64,000 bases of DNA from Clarkia xantiana subsp. parviflora (Eukaryota; Streptophyta; Magnoliopsida; Myrtales; Onagraceae): contig JAPTYO010000010.1 of the NCBI GenBank assembly GCA_036873135.1, positions 4,936,634 to 5,000,633 of the forward strand, written 5' to 3'. Both the position numbers and the translations under genes were made by a program. Below are positions 22,898 through 34,324 of this stretch, piece after piece (position 1 is the stretch's first letter; every line of letters starts with the position of its first letter). Under the pieces are notes generated by a model. The model worked only from the letters and a program-made list of their open reading frames with translations. It was not told the DNA's origin and did no database searches.

Positions 22898-24495
22898 GGC
22901 TTAATGTATATAATAAATATATATAATGAATGAGAGACCCAGTTATGAAGAAGAGAGAATGTGGAATATGCAGGAAAGGAAAAGAGGTGAGGAGAGAGAC
23001 ACAGATGTAAAGAAGAGAGTAAATAGAGGATGATTGATGAAGAGGGTTGGTTTGGTTATCTCTCCACTCGACACGATCTCTCTTTCTTTGCCGCGTTACT
23101 AGCCAAAACTCTAACCCCCACCACCCTTCTTCTGTTATTATTGTATTTAAATATTAGAGCTAATTCCCAAATTGATAGCCGACATACTTTTATTTGTTAA
23201 AAAAATAATAATTGAGATAATAGTGACGATCTTAATTACGTAATGGGTTTTTCTATTTATGTCTGAGCTTCCGACCAAAATTAATAAACAAACTGATATA
23301 TTATTATATATTAGTTAAAGTAAATCCACAAGCAACTAAGAAGTCAGCCTATTAATCCTAGTTCTACTTTTTTTATATGTTTGTCACAGTATGTAAATCA
23401 TGTGTGACATGTTTTTAAACAAGTTACTGTGAAATAACGCCTCTGAGGATTTTCACGATAGCCGATAATTTATCACATGAATAAATTGTGAACTTAAGTT
23501 TTTTTTAATAATCGGTAATTTATATTTTGTTGGTAAAAAAATGGTTAACTATGGCAAATATTAAGTCGATTTTTTATGAAATTAGTCACTTAACTAACAT
23601 GTAATTAAAGAAAAACCGCAAAATAGACATAAAATATTAGAATTGTTCTAAATGGCGATTCTTTAAATACTTCTCATGTTAGAATGGAACTTTATAATTT
23701 TAGTTATATTGATTAATCTCGTAATTTATGTCAGTTTTTTTTATTTGCATGCAAATCATTTGACCAATTCTGTTCAGATTATAAGAAATATTGACAGAGC
23801 TAACAATTTATTTACAAAACTATACTTAAGTTAGCTAACAAGCAATTCATCTGATCTTAGATGGTATTAATGTGATTATCATTTTATTAATGAAAAATAA
23901 TAATTGATTAGAGCCTAAAGCCATTGCTTCGGCTAAAGCCCTTACTTCGGTAATATTAATTAGGCCTGCAAATATGGGGCTTGCATAATTTGGTAATATC
24001 AATATAGGGCCTGCATTATTTTGGGGCCTGCATTATTTTGGGGCCTAAAGCCCATACTTTGATTGTCGGGGCCTTAAGGCGGGCCTGCATATTAAAGTAA
24101 TATTATATTCATTAATAATGAAAGTGAGACCTAAAAAGCTTATGAATCTCAATCATGAACCCAAGTCTAGCTCGGCAAGGACATTATTAGGGCATAAAAA
24201 AAGGAAGATTAGAAAACTTAATGAGGGTTGCTTTAGGTGAGCCATGATGATCTTAAATGCCCCATTGGCCCTACAAGTTTCCTTAAAACACGGTGTATAT
24301 TTTTCAGGTCATTTATAATACTTCTAGCATGTTTTTATGTAATTAATAATTACTTCAAGCATACGTTGTAATATATTAAATACTCTACATGTATACAATT
24401 GCGATATGACTAACTTCTTTAAATACTAGCTAGTAGAGCAACGAACGACGAGATTAAAAAAAAAAAAAAAAAAAAAAAGTTAAAACTTAAAAGGG
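22898..24495. other. Intergenic DNA, upstream of PP2C
   Basis: 22898-23120 is the PP2C leader and promoter, with purine-rich runs on the plus strand. The rest is AT-rich. At 23925-24075 there are short degenerate repeats built on GGCCTGCATTATTTTGG. A 24-A run lies near 24455. Confidence 0.5.
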
Positions 24496-24503
24496 CATGA
24501 TTA

Positions 24504-25640
24504 CACTGGCGTAGCCAGAAACCGGAGTCAAGGGTTGCAAGAGTGATCAGTTTTTTTTTACTAATGTATACCAACCTTAAAAAATTCAAATATCAAAATG
24601 TGTCGAAAATCAAATCACGGTTTTAGAAGAAAAAATTTAAAAGAATTAAATAAATTCTTAAATAATCTTAAAATTATATAAACCTTAAATTATAAAACTT
24701 TATTGAATTGTGTGTATAGTTTGACCGGATTAACCCTAGAGGATAAAATGTTTAAAAGTATTACCTTCTGAAGTTAACCTGGCCAAACTTTACACCTAAC
24801 TCAATAGAGTTTTAGAAAAAAAAAACCATAAAATTATATAAATCATTTACATTAAAATATGAAAATTCAACAAACACAAAGCCAAATTTGGGGAAAAAAA
24901 TTAGGTGTCGTTGTTTAGAACAGCAGCGCCCAAAAAAATTTGGGGCAAAGCCGTTGTTTCGATAACGATAGTGTGGTTATTTTAGTATTCGCCTAAACTT
25001 GCAGCACATTTTATCATTTGAACTTTCTTAGGTTGTTATATACGGTAAATAGTTCAAAATATTGTATACAAATAATTATTTAAAAAATGAAAAATACTTG
25101 TGAAAAAAAAAATTATATGAAAAAAACTATAAAATAGTCTAATAATTTAAAAGTTAAAAAAAAAATCACAATGACTATTACGATTTTCATAATTTGAAAA
25201 TAAAACATAACATACTCATTGTCAACATATTCAAATGTATATTTTTCAATGAAATTCACCAAAAAATCGTTCGACAAATTACCGCTCATTGAACTACGTT
25301 ATAGACAAACAAACTTTTGCAGATTTTTTTGGTAATACTTTTGTATATATTTATTTGAATAAATATATATTGTCACTTAGATAGTCATATATAATTTTAG
25401 ATATGTACTTATACATACAAACTATATATATATTAATATAATTAGTTAAATAGCATATACATATACATATACATATCATGTTGCACCACTTTCATATTTA
25501 AATGTAGGGTGCAACATTCATTTTTTTTTTCATAAATTGAGGGGTAGCAACATTTACATATCCACTAGTATATAAACTAATTTTTATAAAATTGAGGGGT
25601 TGCAGTTGCAACTCCTCAGTTGTATTTAGCTACGCCCCTG
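24504..25640. mobile_element. hAT nonautonomous element, copy A (1,137 bp)
   Basis: The termini CACTGGCGTAGCC and (complement) CAGGGGCGTAGC lie within a perfect 8-bp duplication CATGATTA at 24496-24503 and 25641-25648. The AT-rich interior has no transposase. The same element recurs in the opposite orientation as the outer shell of the nest at 38750-56505, which independently confirms both ends. Confidence 0.85.
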
Positions 25641-25790
25641 CATGATTATGAAGAAAAAAAATTGATATACAAAGACATAATTAAAACTTTGGAACACTTA
25701 TAAGTTATATATATATGTCAAGTAATTAAATGAATAATTGGCAAAAAAAAAAAAGAGTAATATAATGAATAAAATTGATTTCATTTTTAA

Positions 25791-26040
25791 GGGATTTTTT
25801 ACCATGCTTGTGGAACATCACGGTTATACTTTTTTAACTACTATGGTGTACTTAATAGTAACACATGTAAAACTTTAAAAGTATGAAAAAATATGAATTT
25901 TTTTAGTTACACCTAATATTTGTATCATACTATTAATTATATCAATTTCTCTATAGAGTTTACCTAACAATAGAAAAATGTAAAAAAAAAAAAAAAAGTA
26001 CCACAAGCATGGTGCTTGTGGAACATAGTAGAAAGACCCG
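25791..26040. mobile_element. MITE-like element, 250 bp
   Basis: Inverted ends GGGATTTTTTAC and (complement) CGGGTCTTTCTAC are flanked by TTTTTAA at 25784-25790 and 26041-26047. Subterminal inverted copies of ACCATGCTTGTGG are present, and the right end has a duplicated CATGGTGCTTGTGG segment. A fragment resembling the right end occurs at 31060-31100. The duplication is A/T-only, so it could be chance. Confidence 0.5.
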
Positions 26041-26278
26041 TTTTTAAAAATAAACTAAGGAATAATATAAAATCAGAAACGAATCAAAACTCAAAGGGAA
26101 ACTCACATCAAATAAAAAGTTTGTGATTTAGATTCGGTATTTAAAATAAATTGGACATTAATAAACTCCTATATGTCGAATAATGATACCAATAAAAATG
26201 AGCTCGACACAAATGAAGCTTCTTACAAAAACACATTGGAAAAATACTGACTGAAACACAAATAAGTATCATCATTAA

Positions 26279-27254
26279 GAGCATCCACAGTGGTATTACG
26301 TAAAGATTACGTAAACGTGGGTCATACATGTTTATTTAAGTAAAGCAACAAAAACTATCTACAGTGGTTTTACATAGCATTCCTTAAAGATGAGACCCAC
26401 ACGTAAATTTATGTTTTTACATAAAGCATTCTTTAAATTTAAGTAATGCACTATGTATTACGTAACCAATTTTTTATTATAAATTAATTCATTTAATAAT
26501 TAATGCTAATATCTTATTAGTGGTTGTTGGAAAATTTAATAATAAAATATATTTAAGGAATATATTTAGGTAATACTAGGCTTGGGCATAAAAACCGGTC
26601 CGGCCGGACTGGTTCGGAACTGGTCTGGAACCGGACCGTTTGGAACCGGTTCGGAGTGAACCGGTCCAAATTGGACTGGTTTATAACCCCTAAATTGGAA
26701 CCAGTCCAAGGGGTATACCAAACCAGTCCAATAAACCAGTCCGGACCGGACCGGTTTTGAACCGCTTTTTAGTAAAAAAAAAAAAAAAACGTTTTGACCG
26801 AGATTTTTCTTTTTTTTTAAAAAAAAATCCGGTTTTTGACCGGTTTTGACCGGTTTCTGACTGGTTGTGACTGGTTTTGACTGGTTTTGGACCGATTTTT
26901 ATTGATAAAACCGGTCCGACATACAAAACCGGTCCAGAACTTGTTTTTTAAAAAACAGTCCAAAACCGGTTCTGGACCGGTTCTGGACCGGTTCAAACCA
27001 GTCCAGTTTTTTTTAGACCAACCTAAGCCAAAAAAAAACCCTAGTTATTATTGGACCGGACCGTTTAAAACAGTTCCGGTCCGGTCCGGAACCGGTTCGG
27101 CCTGAACCGGTTCAGTGCCCATCCCTAGGTAATACGATTGCAGAGAAAATATTTTTTACGTGTGTCTTAAATTTACGTATTACTTAAAGTGTACATAAAT
27201 GTCTACGTGGCAACTTTAAAGAATACAATTTATGTAAAACCATTGTGGATGCTC
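26279..27254. mobile_element. Tourist-like (PIF/Harbinger) MITE, split by a hAT element
   Basis: The left end GAGCATCCACAGTGG and the right end (complement GAGCATCCACAATGG) are flanked by TAA (26276-26278 and 27255-27257), the 3-bp duplication of PIF/Harbinger elements. Without the nested insertion it is about 417 bp. Subterminal repeats of TTACGTAA/ACGTAAA type are present in both arms. Confidence 0.75.
26577..27127. mobile_element. hAT-like element nested in the Tourist-like MITE
   Basis: The ends TAGGCTTGGGCA and (complement) TAGGGATGGGCA are enclosed by a perfect 8-bp repeat GGTAATAC (26569-26576 and 27128-27135). The interior is dense in ACCGGTCCGG/AACCGGTT palindromic motifs and has no coding capacity. 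Confidence 0.8.
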
Positions 27255-27257
27255 TAA

Positions 27258-28800
27258 AAAACTGTGACTCGAGATCTATTATAAGAAACAATTTACACTT
27301 TAGTATACATGCTCATGACTCATGACTCATGAGTAGCTAGCTAGTGTTATAAATAAAAGTGATTTGGTTGCAAGCTGAGTACTAGAGGGAGTATGAGTAG
27401 ATCTCACAACTACAAAGTTGAACTGGAAAGCTGGTAACAAAAATATATAGTAGTTTGATCAAATGTCTTAACAAGTTGATGCTCTTTTCTATACGTTTTT
27501 TGAAGATAATATTTAGAAAAAGCAAGTATAAGCAGAAAGATTAACAAATATATACAAATAAAGAAGAACAAAAAGGTGGATATTATTAACTATATATATA
27601 GTATATAATATATATATTGTATACCAACACGTAAATATCTCTGTTCAGAATATATATATATATATGTGTTCTGAAAACCACAAGACAGAGATTGAATTAA
27701 GTAGTGTTTAGCTTTTGGCTAAATATGATAGTATCCACTGGTTTAGAACTACCAAAGCTGTCGACAGCACCCACTAAGCCTCGTGTTTCTACTTTCTAGC
27801 ACAATATAATACATATATTTTATATTTCTATCTTATCTTACTTTAAATTCCATAGAAATTATATATATACAGTCTATCTGTTTTACAAATTATTATTTTT
27901 GCAAGATGTTTACCCCCATAAACAATACCAACTTTTTATGAACTGACTCACTTCATTTCAATAATCATCATGTTTATATTATTGAGCTACTTTGACGTTA
28001 AGATTAGATTTTAATTATCATATAAATTTCTAAGTTAGTACAATTTTATGTTTTTGGTGTACATAAAATCACACCCATAATGTCAAATTAGCTAGCAAAG
28101 CGATAATTCTATGTAAAAACCGAGTTTAAATTCTGCATAAGAATTGAAATGGTTAAAATGTCTTTTGGTATACTATGTTTAACTAAAATTAGCTTTTGGC
28201 GTAACTTTATTTTAGACTTTTGGTGCAATACGATTACAATTTGTAGACTTTAGGTGCATTCATTAGTTGATAAATTTGGGACCTAGCTAGTTTCGGATTA
28301 GGTCCACCAAGTCAATGTCTGATTTGACAAACTTTAGAACTAAATTAAACAAAAAAAAAAAGTTAGAAATGTATTAGACAGACTAAATTGAAAAAAATAG
28401 AAAGTATATGGCAAGTCACATGCTACTTAACGGTCAAAACTAACCGTCAAATAACGGACGCATGAAAAGTTTACAAATTATAAACTTAATTATTAGACCA
28501 AAAGTCTAAAAAAAATATATTACACCAAAATCAATTTTTGTTGAAACAAGTTATAAAACAATCTTTAACCTTTTTTCTAAAGATGATCTAAGGTGAGTCG
28601 AATGAGAGACACAAATTAAAGGGGCACCCTAAATATAAGTTGAAACAAAGCAAACTAAAAACAAGGAAGAGACCTCATCATTCAGTCCAACGATGATGCC
28701 CGGCCTAAAAGATATTTCCCGACAACTTCTCCAGATCATTCCACGTGTCTCTCTCTCTCTTTAAAGAAACACCTTTTGAATTCTTTTCTCCCACCCTACT
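27258..28800. other. Intergenic DNA upstream of the serine-rich gene
   Basis: AT-rich with TA microsatellites near 27590-27666. 28150-28560 has weakly inverted TTTTGGTG/CACCAAAA-type ends that may mark an old transposon, but no boundary could be fixed. A CT-repeat (28749-28761), common near plant core promoters, precedes the TATA box. Confidence 0.4.
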
Positions 28801-28807
28801 TATATAA
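28801..28807 (+). promoter_or_regulatory. TATA box of the serine-rich gene
   Basis: TATATAA 70 bp upstream of the ATG at 28877. Confidence 0.5.
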
Positions 28808-28876
28808 CCTCCATCGTCACTCTTTCAACTCCATGCAAACGAGAACTTCATATTAAACTGTCTGCTGCTTAATTCC

Positions 28877-29590
28877 ATGGAAGAAATTTCCCTACAACGA
28901 AGAGACATGAGTCCCGAGGATGGCTTCTCCTTTCCTAGTACACCTGTCGACTTGGAGTTTGAGTTCGGTTCTCCGACAAGCAAGACGAATTCCCCGGCCG
29001 ACCATCTTTTCTTAAACGGCAAGCTACTTCCTCACTCGTTTTATCCTCCCCAGAAAATGACAAACTCCAGCCGAACCAGTAGCGTGAGCAGCAAGGATTC
29101 GTCTTACTACTCTTCATTGATGTCCTCTCGAAGCAACAGCACCAACAGCAGTAGCAGCAGTGCAAGAACTAGCACATACGACAACAACAATAGTTCTGAC
29201 ATTAGGATCAGACAACAACAACTTTACCTTAATTCCAAGCACCAGCTGTCCTCAGCCGCCATTAAACCTGGTCGGAGCTCGTTTGACGGATACAAGCCAC
29301 CCAGCAACAAGGACGTGGTGGCTCAACTGTACGGATCTCAGCGGTGGCAGTTTATAAATCCGCCGGTGCCGAGTTTGAGTCGGGAGATGTCTTTGAGAAG
29401 GAGGAGATCGCCTGAGCAAGCTGTTATTAAGGAAGAGAAAAGATCCAAGGAGACAAAGAAGAAGAATGTGAATAATAATAAGAAGAAGAAGAAGAAGTCA
29501 ATTTGCAGGAGGTTCTTTGAATCCTTCATGGTGGGTTGCAAGCAGTGCCATGCAATGGAGACTCAGGTGTTGGAAGATAATCACGTATAG
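28877..29590 (+). CDS. Serine-rich, lysine-rich plant protein (237 aa), possibly MAKR-like
   Basis: Single exon, ATG in a good context (TTCCATGG), TAG stop. The N-terminus has DLEFEFGSPTSKTNSPADHL followed by FLNGKLLPHSF, a pattern I associate with plant membrane-associated kinase regulators and related serine-rich proteins. Residues 60-105 are Ser/Asn-rich low complexity. Residues 165-212 are very basic (RRRR, then a seven-residue Lys run at about 203-209) and could bind membranes or act as a nuclear signal. The C-terminus is Cys-containing (SICRRF...GCKQCHAME). There is no signal peptide or transmembrane helix. It lies between PP2C and the WNK-related gene, where Arabidopsis has At3g15250, a protein of unknown function; orthology is a guess. 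The family label is tentative but coding status is secure. Confidence 0.75.
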   Translation: MEEISLQRRDMSPEDGFSFPSTPVDLEFEFGSPTSKTNSPADHLFLNGKLLPHSFYPPQKMTNSSRTSSVSSKDSSYYSSLMSSRSNSTNSSSSSARTSTYDNNNSSDIRIRQQQLYLNSKHQLSSAAIKPGRSSFDGYKPPSNKDVVAQLYGSQRWQFINPPVPSLSREMSLRRRRSPEQAVIKEEKRSKETKKKNVNNNKKKKKKSICRRFFESFMVGCKQCHAMETQVLEDNHV

Positions 29591-31582
29591 AAGGATATAA
29601 AAGTTACTGATCCATCATCATCGTCACTTCATTATTATAATTATTGGGTTTTTACTATTTGTGAATGGATTTTAACTGTTTTGGATTTCTCGTTTCGTAA
29701 TTGGGGTTATTGTGATTTCTAGTATCTGTATGAAGAGTGGAGAGTTAAAGAAAAAAATTGAAAAAAGACAGAGAGAAAGAGAAAGCACTATATATATCCT
29801 AGCTTGTTTGCATGAATTATCATTATTTGGGTTTGGGTGAATTTCATGATTTTTTCATGAGTGAAAGATCGAAATAAAGGTTTGTTCTTAATGTAACTAA
29901 TCTAAACTGAATTTTTTGAAAGATATACTTAAAATCGGTTGGGAAATCGCATTTAATTATCCTGAAAAAATAGTATAGACAAATTTTCTTCACAAACTTT
30001 TAGAATAGAGTGCTACAGTTTAATACGAATAACTTGCAATGAATCATTGATAGTGGTAGGATCCATAAAAGTTACCAATTTTTAAAACATACTGTAAGTG
30101 TTGGAGGTTTGATTTGCTAATCAATCAACGACTGATTAACTCTTAATCAAATTTGCATAGAAGATGAGAACCAAATGCTGCATTCATTCACATTTAACTT
30201 ATTTACTTGTTCAATACATCACACTTGCTTTATAAGCAAGAAATCGAAAAAAATATGAGTAAGTGCCCCTAAATCGATGAAGTAACTGTCAAACTTATCC
30301 AACAACATAAATTGTCTCCAAGCTGAACATAACTTGTACCAATTACAGAAAAACATAGTAAACAAGGCTTCGACTTGATCAGCAAGCAATCGTGTACTTC
30401 ATAGCTTCAACGACAAGAAAACCAGTCTTTAGGATCTCATAATTGTGGATTGCACTACACCTAAGTTGTGTAGTTTCTTTTGTGGTTGCACTACACCTAA
30501 GTTGTGTAGTTTCTTCAGGTACTCTAAACTCTCTGATTGAACTTTTTTTCCTCAAATTTGAATGCAAAATTTCGAGTTTTGTTTAGCTCATCAACCTATT
30601 GATGTTAGCTATTGTTTTCGTAGTGTGATCATTGCACTTGGAGAAAAAATAGTCGATCAGTTATAATTGGTAGATGGATCTGTAATTTATATTACTATTT
30701 AAACATTTACCATCAATGTAGTGTAAAAGTGCTGATATGATCATTTTGTATCGTTGAAGAATAATAATTGTCAGTAGTTCGTTTTAGAAGTCATTCATAA
30801 GAGAGAGTTTCGACCTGGTGTTTCGAGAGAGTTGTTTTAGCTATTTTTATAATGTTTTTGTTTGAAGAACTTTTAAACTGTAGAGTATATAGTCAATTGA
30901 TATTTATGTAATGGAATACGAATGGTTTAAGTTATGGTGAATATGAATGTTCTATATTGTAATTTTTAATTTTTCATGAATCTATATGTTTGGAAATACT
31001 ACATATAGATCTAGTAGTATTTACTTCATAACAATAATAATGTCAATTTACCAATAAAAAAAACAGTATCACGAGCACCGCCGTAGTAGAAAGGTCCGTT
31101 TGAATGCCTGCCTCGAACATTCATTTTTTAGAGAACCACTATCTTATCAGAAGCCGTGGTTGATTTATTTTATTGTCTTTTTAAAAAGATCTAGTAGTGA
31201 TTTACAGAGTAAAAGTTGATTGAAACTCATAATTATATGATCTAAGTTCTAAACATTATAATTTAATAATAATATAGTAATAGCACCCTAAAAAAAAATA
31301 AAAAGCAATGTTTCTCTTTAATTTCAGTCCCTTGATCATGTTTCTCCCCTGACCATCTTTTTGCACAGAAAAAATATCTGAAATTCGGCAGAAATTAAAG
31401 GATGGATTCTAAAGTCAAAATTAACTTCATGCATGATTCAAGAAAGAGATAAGGATACTATGAAGCTGCTAACTAGGAAACATGAGAGATTCAACAGATA
31501 AAGAAATCTACGAAAAAGACATACTAATGTTTTCCTAAATACAACCTTAATCCTCCCACTTGCTCTGTTCTAAAGCTTGGAT
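29591..31582. other. Intergenic DNA, 3' to the serine-rich gene
   Basis: AT-rich. Holds a 36-bp tandem duplication at about 30450-30520 (each unit with the hairpin CTACACCTAAGTTGTGTAG) and a MITE-end fragment at 31060-31100. No gene seen. Confidence 0.5.
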
Positions 31583-31606
31583 CTTTCTTTCTTTCTTTCT
31601 TTCTTC
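31583..31606 (+). repeat. (TTTC)n microsatellite
   Basis: Perfect CTTT/TTTC repeats just beyond the stop of the WNK-related gene, probably in its 3' UTR. Confidence 0.85.
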
Positions 31607-31614
31607 TAACTCTA

Positions 31615-34324
31615 TCAGTTCCCTTCCATGAAGTTCTCCATGTCGGAATAAATCCCCTGCTCGTTTCCACGATACTCCAGTGGGTTCTCATGATGATCGA
31701 CCGATCCCGAGGGCGAATTGGTCATTCTAGACGGCATAGTGAAGCTCCTCTTGAACTTGTTCTCCATCTTCCTTGCATTCTCCGCGTGGTGGCTATCGAG
31801 GCTCAAGAACTCATTCGGGTTTGACCCGTCCGAACCCGGGTTCTTCCCCATATTCCCCTCCGGGTTGAATAGAAGCTTGGCTTCCTCAGCCCGCCCCGTC
31901 AATGCATTAAAGAAAGACAACCCGTTTGGCCATTTGATGTCGTTTTCGTGCTCCCCCATCATTTCCTCCATTCGGGGCTCGGTTTGGTGGGGGTGGAGGA
32001 ACATGTTGGTCTCGTCTTTTGGAGGGAAAGCGAGTCGGTTTTGGTTCTGGAAGTTCGGGGCGGATAGCATAGAGGCCGTGGGTGGGATTGGCCTCTGAGC
32101 CCAATTGAAGAGGGACGGGGGTGGGCGGGTCGGGATGCCGGGGCTCTTCATGGGTCCCAGTGATGATGAGGTGGTTCGGTTCGAGGAGAAGAGTTGGGAA
32201 AGGTAGAAACCCGATTGGTACCCGAGCGACTCAAATGTATGCCTCATTCTTAGCACGAAATGGAGGTCTTCGGGTATCTGAAACAACCATAAATCATCAT
32301 TAACCAAACTATCGAAGCAATTTCTGACAATTTCTAACACAACTCGGTAAATTTTAGGAAACAACATGTGAATTTCATACTAGGAATGAAATTCATAACA
32401 TTTATGTAAACTATTAAATGTGACACGTTGTCACGCCCTCAAATCCGAGTGACTGTCTCCGCTAGACCTACTCAACCTAACTAAGTCAGTTGTACTCACT
32501 TGGGCCTAGAAAATGAGGAATTCATGTTGGAATTGACTTATTAAGGCTCCGGATCTCTAATTTCGAACGAATGTGATTCACAAGCATATGGTGTATTACA
32601 CACATATAGCACGATAACTAACATCTATTAGTTCCCTCAAGGCACTTCTTAACAAAGAGGATAATGTGTTATGCACAAACATGCATGAATTGCCGATACA
32701 AGAAACTAAAGAGCTGAAGTGGATTGAGAGAAGAAACTAACAATCTTGCAAGAGCCGAGCTGGAGAAGGCCGTGACCCGCTTGAATAACAGCAATAGTCT
32801 GTTTAAGGAGAATCTTTCATAAGATCATGTCATGTGAATCAAATAGTAAGTTCAAAACGATTTTGAAAGTTCGAACCTGAATCCCCGACTCAAATTGATC
32901 GGTCCATTCGGTTGGAACCTACATTTGTTTCACACCGATACACAAAGTTAGAACCACAACAATCACATGAAACACACAATGAGGACATATAGACAAGCAA
33001 TTAAGGTAATGGTGTTCATACAGCATCAAAGGAGCTCTGCCAGTAGTTAGAGATGTTGGATTCACATTCACTGGGTTCTTTAAATACCCATTTGTGGCAT
33101 TTATCAGAGGCTACCTTCCCCATCAACCTGACACAACCAAGAGATCATCAAAGAGGTAGAGCACCAAGAAACAGACGCATCAGCATGTTTTTTAAACTTT
33201 TTCTTTTACTTCATATTAATATCCTTGTTAGTTTTTTTTTTTTGGGGGGATCAAACCAATAAAAGCACCAGAACCTACCCAGTACCCACCCTTCTCCATA
33301 ATTATACAGCTGAATGGACATTTTGCTGAAGGCTTTCCTCACAGGATCCTCTCCGCCTCCATCCATGTCCTCTATGCACTCTGCAACTCTTCCACGGCAG
33401 AACCCATCTTCCCACATCAACATCCTTCACCACAAACGCAAAGTTTCAATTTTTAATTTCAAAAACTACATAACAGAGTCTAAAAACATGTTTTTGTCCA
33501 CTTCTCCAGTCAATGGAGTTTTCTACTGGAAGTTTCATTCCCATCCAGCAAAGATCAAATCTTGATCAGATTCTACTAAAAAATCCTTTATTAACAGTTT
33601 CAAGAACAGAACAGAGTCCAAAAACATGTTTTTGTCCACTTCTCCTGGAAATGAACAACTGTTTTCTACTGGGCGCGTCATTACCACCCAGGAAAGATCA
33701 AATCTTCTTCAGATTCTAGTAAAAAAAAAATCTCTCATTTTCAGTTTCAAGAACAGAACAGAGTCCTATAAACTGTTTTTCAGTACGTGCCTCATTTCCA
33801 ACCAACCAACCAATATCAATTTGTTTTGGGACCACTAGCAAACCACCAAGATGATCCTTTTGTTCTTTTTCAGAAATGGGTTTTGCTCAAAATGAATACA
33901 TGATATCTTCTTCATACAGTATTCAGTTCAAGTTTGGTGATCTATATCTACTATCAAAATAGACCTAATTATCTCTGTAGTCTACAGCTGAAACAAGTAA
34001 AGCAGCAGAAATCAGGAAGTCCAATACTCACAAGCTACCGTTGTCGTCTCCAACCTTGCATCCATTGCCTCCTCTAACCCTCCTGCACAACAAACAGAAA
34101 ACCCATATAAGCAAACGCCAAAGAAATGAAAAAGTGTCGTAAGAGCTAGAGAGAGAGGAGAGGAGACAAGTTTAGAGAGAGAAAACGGACGGTCGGGGAC
34201 GGATGGTCCAGAAGACAGAGTAAGTCCATTCAGAGTTGAGACAGACGGTTCGAAGGGCCTCATGAAGGGCCATCATCCCAACTGCTTCTTTGCTCCTATC
34301 TGTAGTTGCTCCTGAGCCCACCAT
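31615..34324 (-). CDS. bHLH-MYC_N domain protein ('WNK-related', LHW-like N-terminus), 395 aa, 7 exons
   Basis: Exons (minus): 34324-34191, 34082-34032, 33424-33290, 33127-33022, 32918-32877, 32798-32742 and 32277-31615; all GT-AG and in frame. Residues about 15-185 form a bHLH-MYC N-terminal domain of GAF-like fold: ALHEALRTVCLNSEWTYSVFW, then LMWEDGFCRGR, QLYNYGEGLMGKVASDKCHKW, FESGIQTIAVIQAGHGLLQLGS and IPEDLHFVLRMRHTF. The C-terminal half (from about 200) is low complexity, rich in Pro, Asn and Ser, with no bHLH region. Relatives are often labelled serine/threonine kinase WNK-related, but no kinase motif is present. A role in transcriptional regulation, perhaps by dimerising with bHLH/LHW-type factors, is inferred. 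I recall At3g15240 as the counterpart. The GGNGCKVGDDNGSL segment comes from the 51-bp exon 2. Confidence 0.88.

Noticed and set aside
31615..34324. WNK-type protein kinase
   Set aside because: Homologues are sometimes named WNK-related, but no glycine loop, HRD or DFG motif exists; the fold is bHLH-MYC_N.
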